Shown here: piece by piece, positions 5,529 to 6,680 of the stretch
Numbering within the stretch: the first letter of the stretch is position 1
Layout: each line of letters opens with the position of its first letter
Assembly: GCA_929200485.1 (NCBI GenBank)
Contig: CAKMZU010000197.1
Span: 1-6,680, forward strand
Reading direction: 5' to 3'
DNA: 6,680 nt
Source of the DNA: an uncultured Gammaproteobacteria bacterium
GTDB taxonomy: Bacteria > Pseudomonadota > Gammaproteobacteria > Pseudomonadales > DT-91
Made by a program: the position numbers and the translations under genes
The notes under the pieces: model-generated
Database searches by the model: none
What the model was told of the DNA's origin: nothing
Seen by the model: the letters and a program-made list of their open reading frames with translations, nothing else

Positions 5529-6650
5529 GAACAGGCGGTGAAGATCCACCGGCGGAAATGGAAATTTATTGGACTCTCCTAGTGATCTTGAATATATAGT
5601 TTTATTGGATTTGTGAAATGTGATACATTCAAACTTATTTTCCAGCCAAGGGAGGCATGAAACGGTGAGCTTACCGTCATCAACATCAATATACCCCAGT
5701 TTATTCTCGCGTTCTGAAAGTAAATCTAGGAGTTTCGATTTTTTCTCCTTGGTAGAATCCTCGGCGGGATTTGTTTTAAAAAAAAGATCCTTTTCGATGG
5801 GGGTAGGGTCAAGTTTATGTTTCTTTGCGTAATCTATAGCTACCACCTTTAGTGCTTCCAATTGATCTTCATCTTCATTGTCTATTCTGATGCCCTTAAG
5901 ATATTTATCGAAGAAAAAAGGGTTATCTTTAGGGGTAGAAATCCTTACTACTAAAGTTTCTCTTATAAAATCCGTGATACTTTTATCGGTTGGGTTGCGC
6001 TCATCTCGACTATGAATCCATTGACTCTCTTCTCCTTCAGATCCAAAAGGCTTTTGGAGTATGTAGTAGCCAGCGTTGTCAGCATCTGGAATGCTTGCAA
6101 CCTGCTTGACTTCTGAGTCGGGAATGGCAATTGATGAGTTTCCGCAGACTATACAGTTGCGCTCGTCATAGGGTACACTGCCGATGCGTAAATGGGAGTC
6201 AGTGTTTAATGGTGTTCTCTTCAAGACAAAAAATACAAGGTGAGTAATGAAGCTGACATTATTCATGGCAACTTGATCACCCTTTAAAGATAAAGCTTCA
6301 GCGCTTTTAGGCAAAAAATGGTCTGCATGCCATTTTAGCCGATCTTTTTTAGCACTAGTGTCTCTATATCTTTCAAAGGAAATGTAGAGAGACTCTTCTG
6401 TTAGCTCAAGTTTTTCAACTATCTTGTGGGTAAGTCCATTCAAGGGGTGATTTTTATATTCATCGTCAGTGGAGAAAATCTGCCCGTTTACATAAGAACA
6501 ATCGTATCCGTCGACTTCTTCATCTTCATGGGCGCCAATTCCCTTAGTGTTAAAACGGTATTCTTGAAGATTTTCTCGAAGTTTTTCTATATCACATTTG
6601 AAGGCTTTGGGCATATTTGTGCTCAAGAAGCTTTTGCCATCTGGGAGCAT
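5505..6650 (-). CDS. Unrecognised protein, C-terminus replaced by IS sequence; possible dioxygenase-like pattern
   Basis: I do not recognise this family. From the ATG at 6650 it reads 381 residues, soluble-looking, acidic and charged, without signal peptide or membrane helices. A possible ribosome site (AGGGAG at 6656-6661, five bases before the ATG) supports this start, but the frame stays open to the right window edge (codons reading GGINNKEGVE), so the gene may begin outside. Residues 90-240 show FERYR, WHADHF (H108, D110), the strand-like ITHLVFFVL (135-143), a CIVC pair (166-169) and later H213, R217 and R230. This order weakly resembles the HxD...H...R pattern of 2-oxoglutarate/Fe(II) oxygenases. 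Residues 255-315 are charged and helical, and 318-355 look like a small beta-rich C-terminal unit. The final residues WSSKTGH and stop come from the IS right end; native sequence stops at F374 (5529). It may be non-functional. Confidence 0.7.
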   Translation of the reverse strand: MLPDGKSFLSTNMPKAFKCDIEKLRENLQEYRFNTKGIGAHEDEEVDGYDCSYVNGQIFSTDDEYKNHPLNGLTHKIVEKLELTEESLYISFERYRDTSAKKDRLKWHADHFLPKSAEALSLKGDQVAMNNVSFITHLVFFVLKRTPLNTDSHLRIGSVPYDERNCIVCGNSSIAIPDSEVKQVASIPDADNAGYYILQKPFGSEGEESQWIHSRDERNPTDKSITDFIRETLVVRISTPKDNPFFFDKYLKGIRIDNEDEDQLEALKVVAIDYAKKHKLDPTPIEKDLFFKTNPAEDSTKEKKSKLLDLLSERENKLGYIDVDDGKLTVSCLPWLENKFECITFHKSNKTIYSRSLGESNKFPFPPVDLHRLFWSSKTGH

Positions 6651-6680
6651 TTCAACTCCCTCTTTATTATTTATACCGCC

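Noticed and set aside
5522..5550. Outward promoter from the IS right end (TTGACC at 5522-5527)
   Set aside because: No -10-like hexamer at the proper distance in the flanking DNA, and a joined-ends circle would place the left-end TAATAG too close to form a normal promoter.
5620..5832. 70-residue + strand ORF
   Set aside because: Antisense to the long - strand gene and serine/phenylalanine-rich, typical of a shadow of lysine- and glutamate-rich coding sequence.

Overview
The window looks like an accessory or cell-surface polysaccharide region of a Gram-negative bacterium, probably a gammaproteobacterium of moderate to low GC. This is inferred from tightly packed, translationally coupled genes, the type of IS3-family element, and the resemblance of the first four genes to D-arabinofuranose donor clusters known in mycobacteria and in some Pseudomonas. 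Genus cannot be fixed from sequence reading alone.

Region 1 (start to about 3954, + strand) is the end of an operon. It holds the C-terminal half of an integral membrane protein of the LPG-synthase-TM/UPF0104 type, a HAD phosphatase fused to a UbiA-type prenyltransferase, a DprE1-like FAD oxidoreductase and a DprE2-like short-chain dehydrogenase. Neighbouring genes overlap by 8 bp, are separated by 1 bp, and overlap by 4 bp. A strong intrinsic terminator lies 33 bp after the last stop. Together the last three genes match the route prenyl-phosphate + PRPP -> prenyl-phospho-5-phosphoribose -> prenyl-phospho-ribose -> 2-keto intermediate -> prenyl-phospho-D-arabinofuranose. The membrane protein could help translocate the lipid-linked sugar, but that is a guess from context.

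Region 2 (3955-4192) is a gene-poor spacer with very short ORFs, a 10-bp direct repeat and no assignable gene.

Region 3 (4193-5528) is a complete IS3-family insertion sequence of 1336 bp. It has 33-bp imperfect terminal inverted repeats, orfA, orfB in the -1 frame, an A_AAA_AAG slippery heptamer and an intact DD(35)E catalytic triad. It has no clear target-site duplication.

Region 4 (5505 to the right edge, - strand) is an unrecognised protein of about 380 residues whose last seven codons and stop lie inside the right end of the IS. The insertion (or a rearrangement beside it) has therefore replaced the native C-terminus. The sequence pattern hints at, but does not prove, a 2-oxoglutarate/Fe(II) dioxygenase-like fold.

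I do not see a CRISPR array, an RNA gene, or a clearly new multi-gene system. The most notable points are the compact Gram-negative D-arabinose donor operon, the alanine at the benzothiazinone-target position of its DprE1, and the IS-fused unknown gene.
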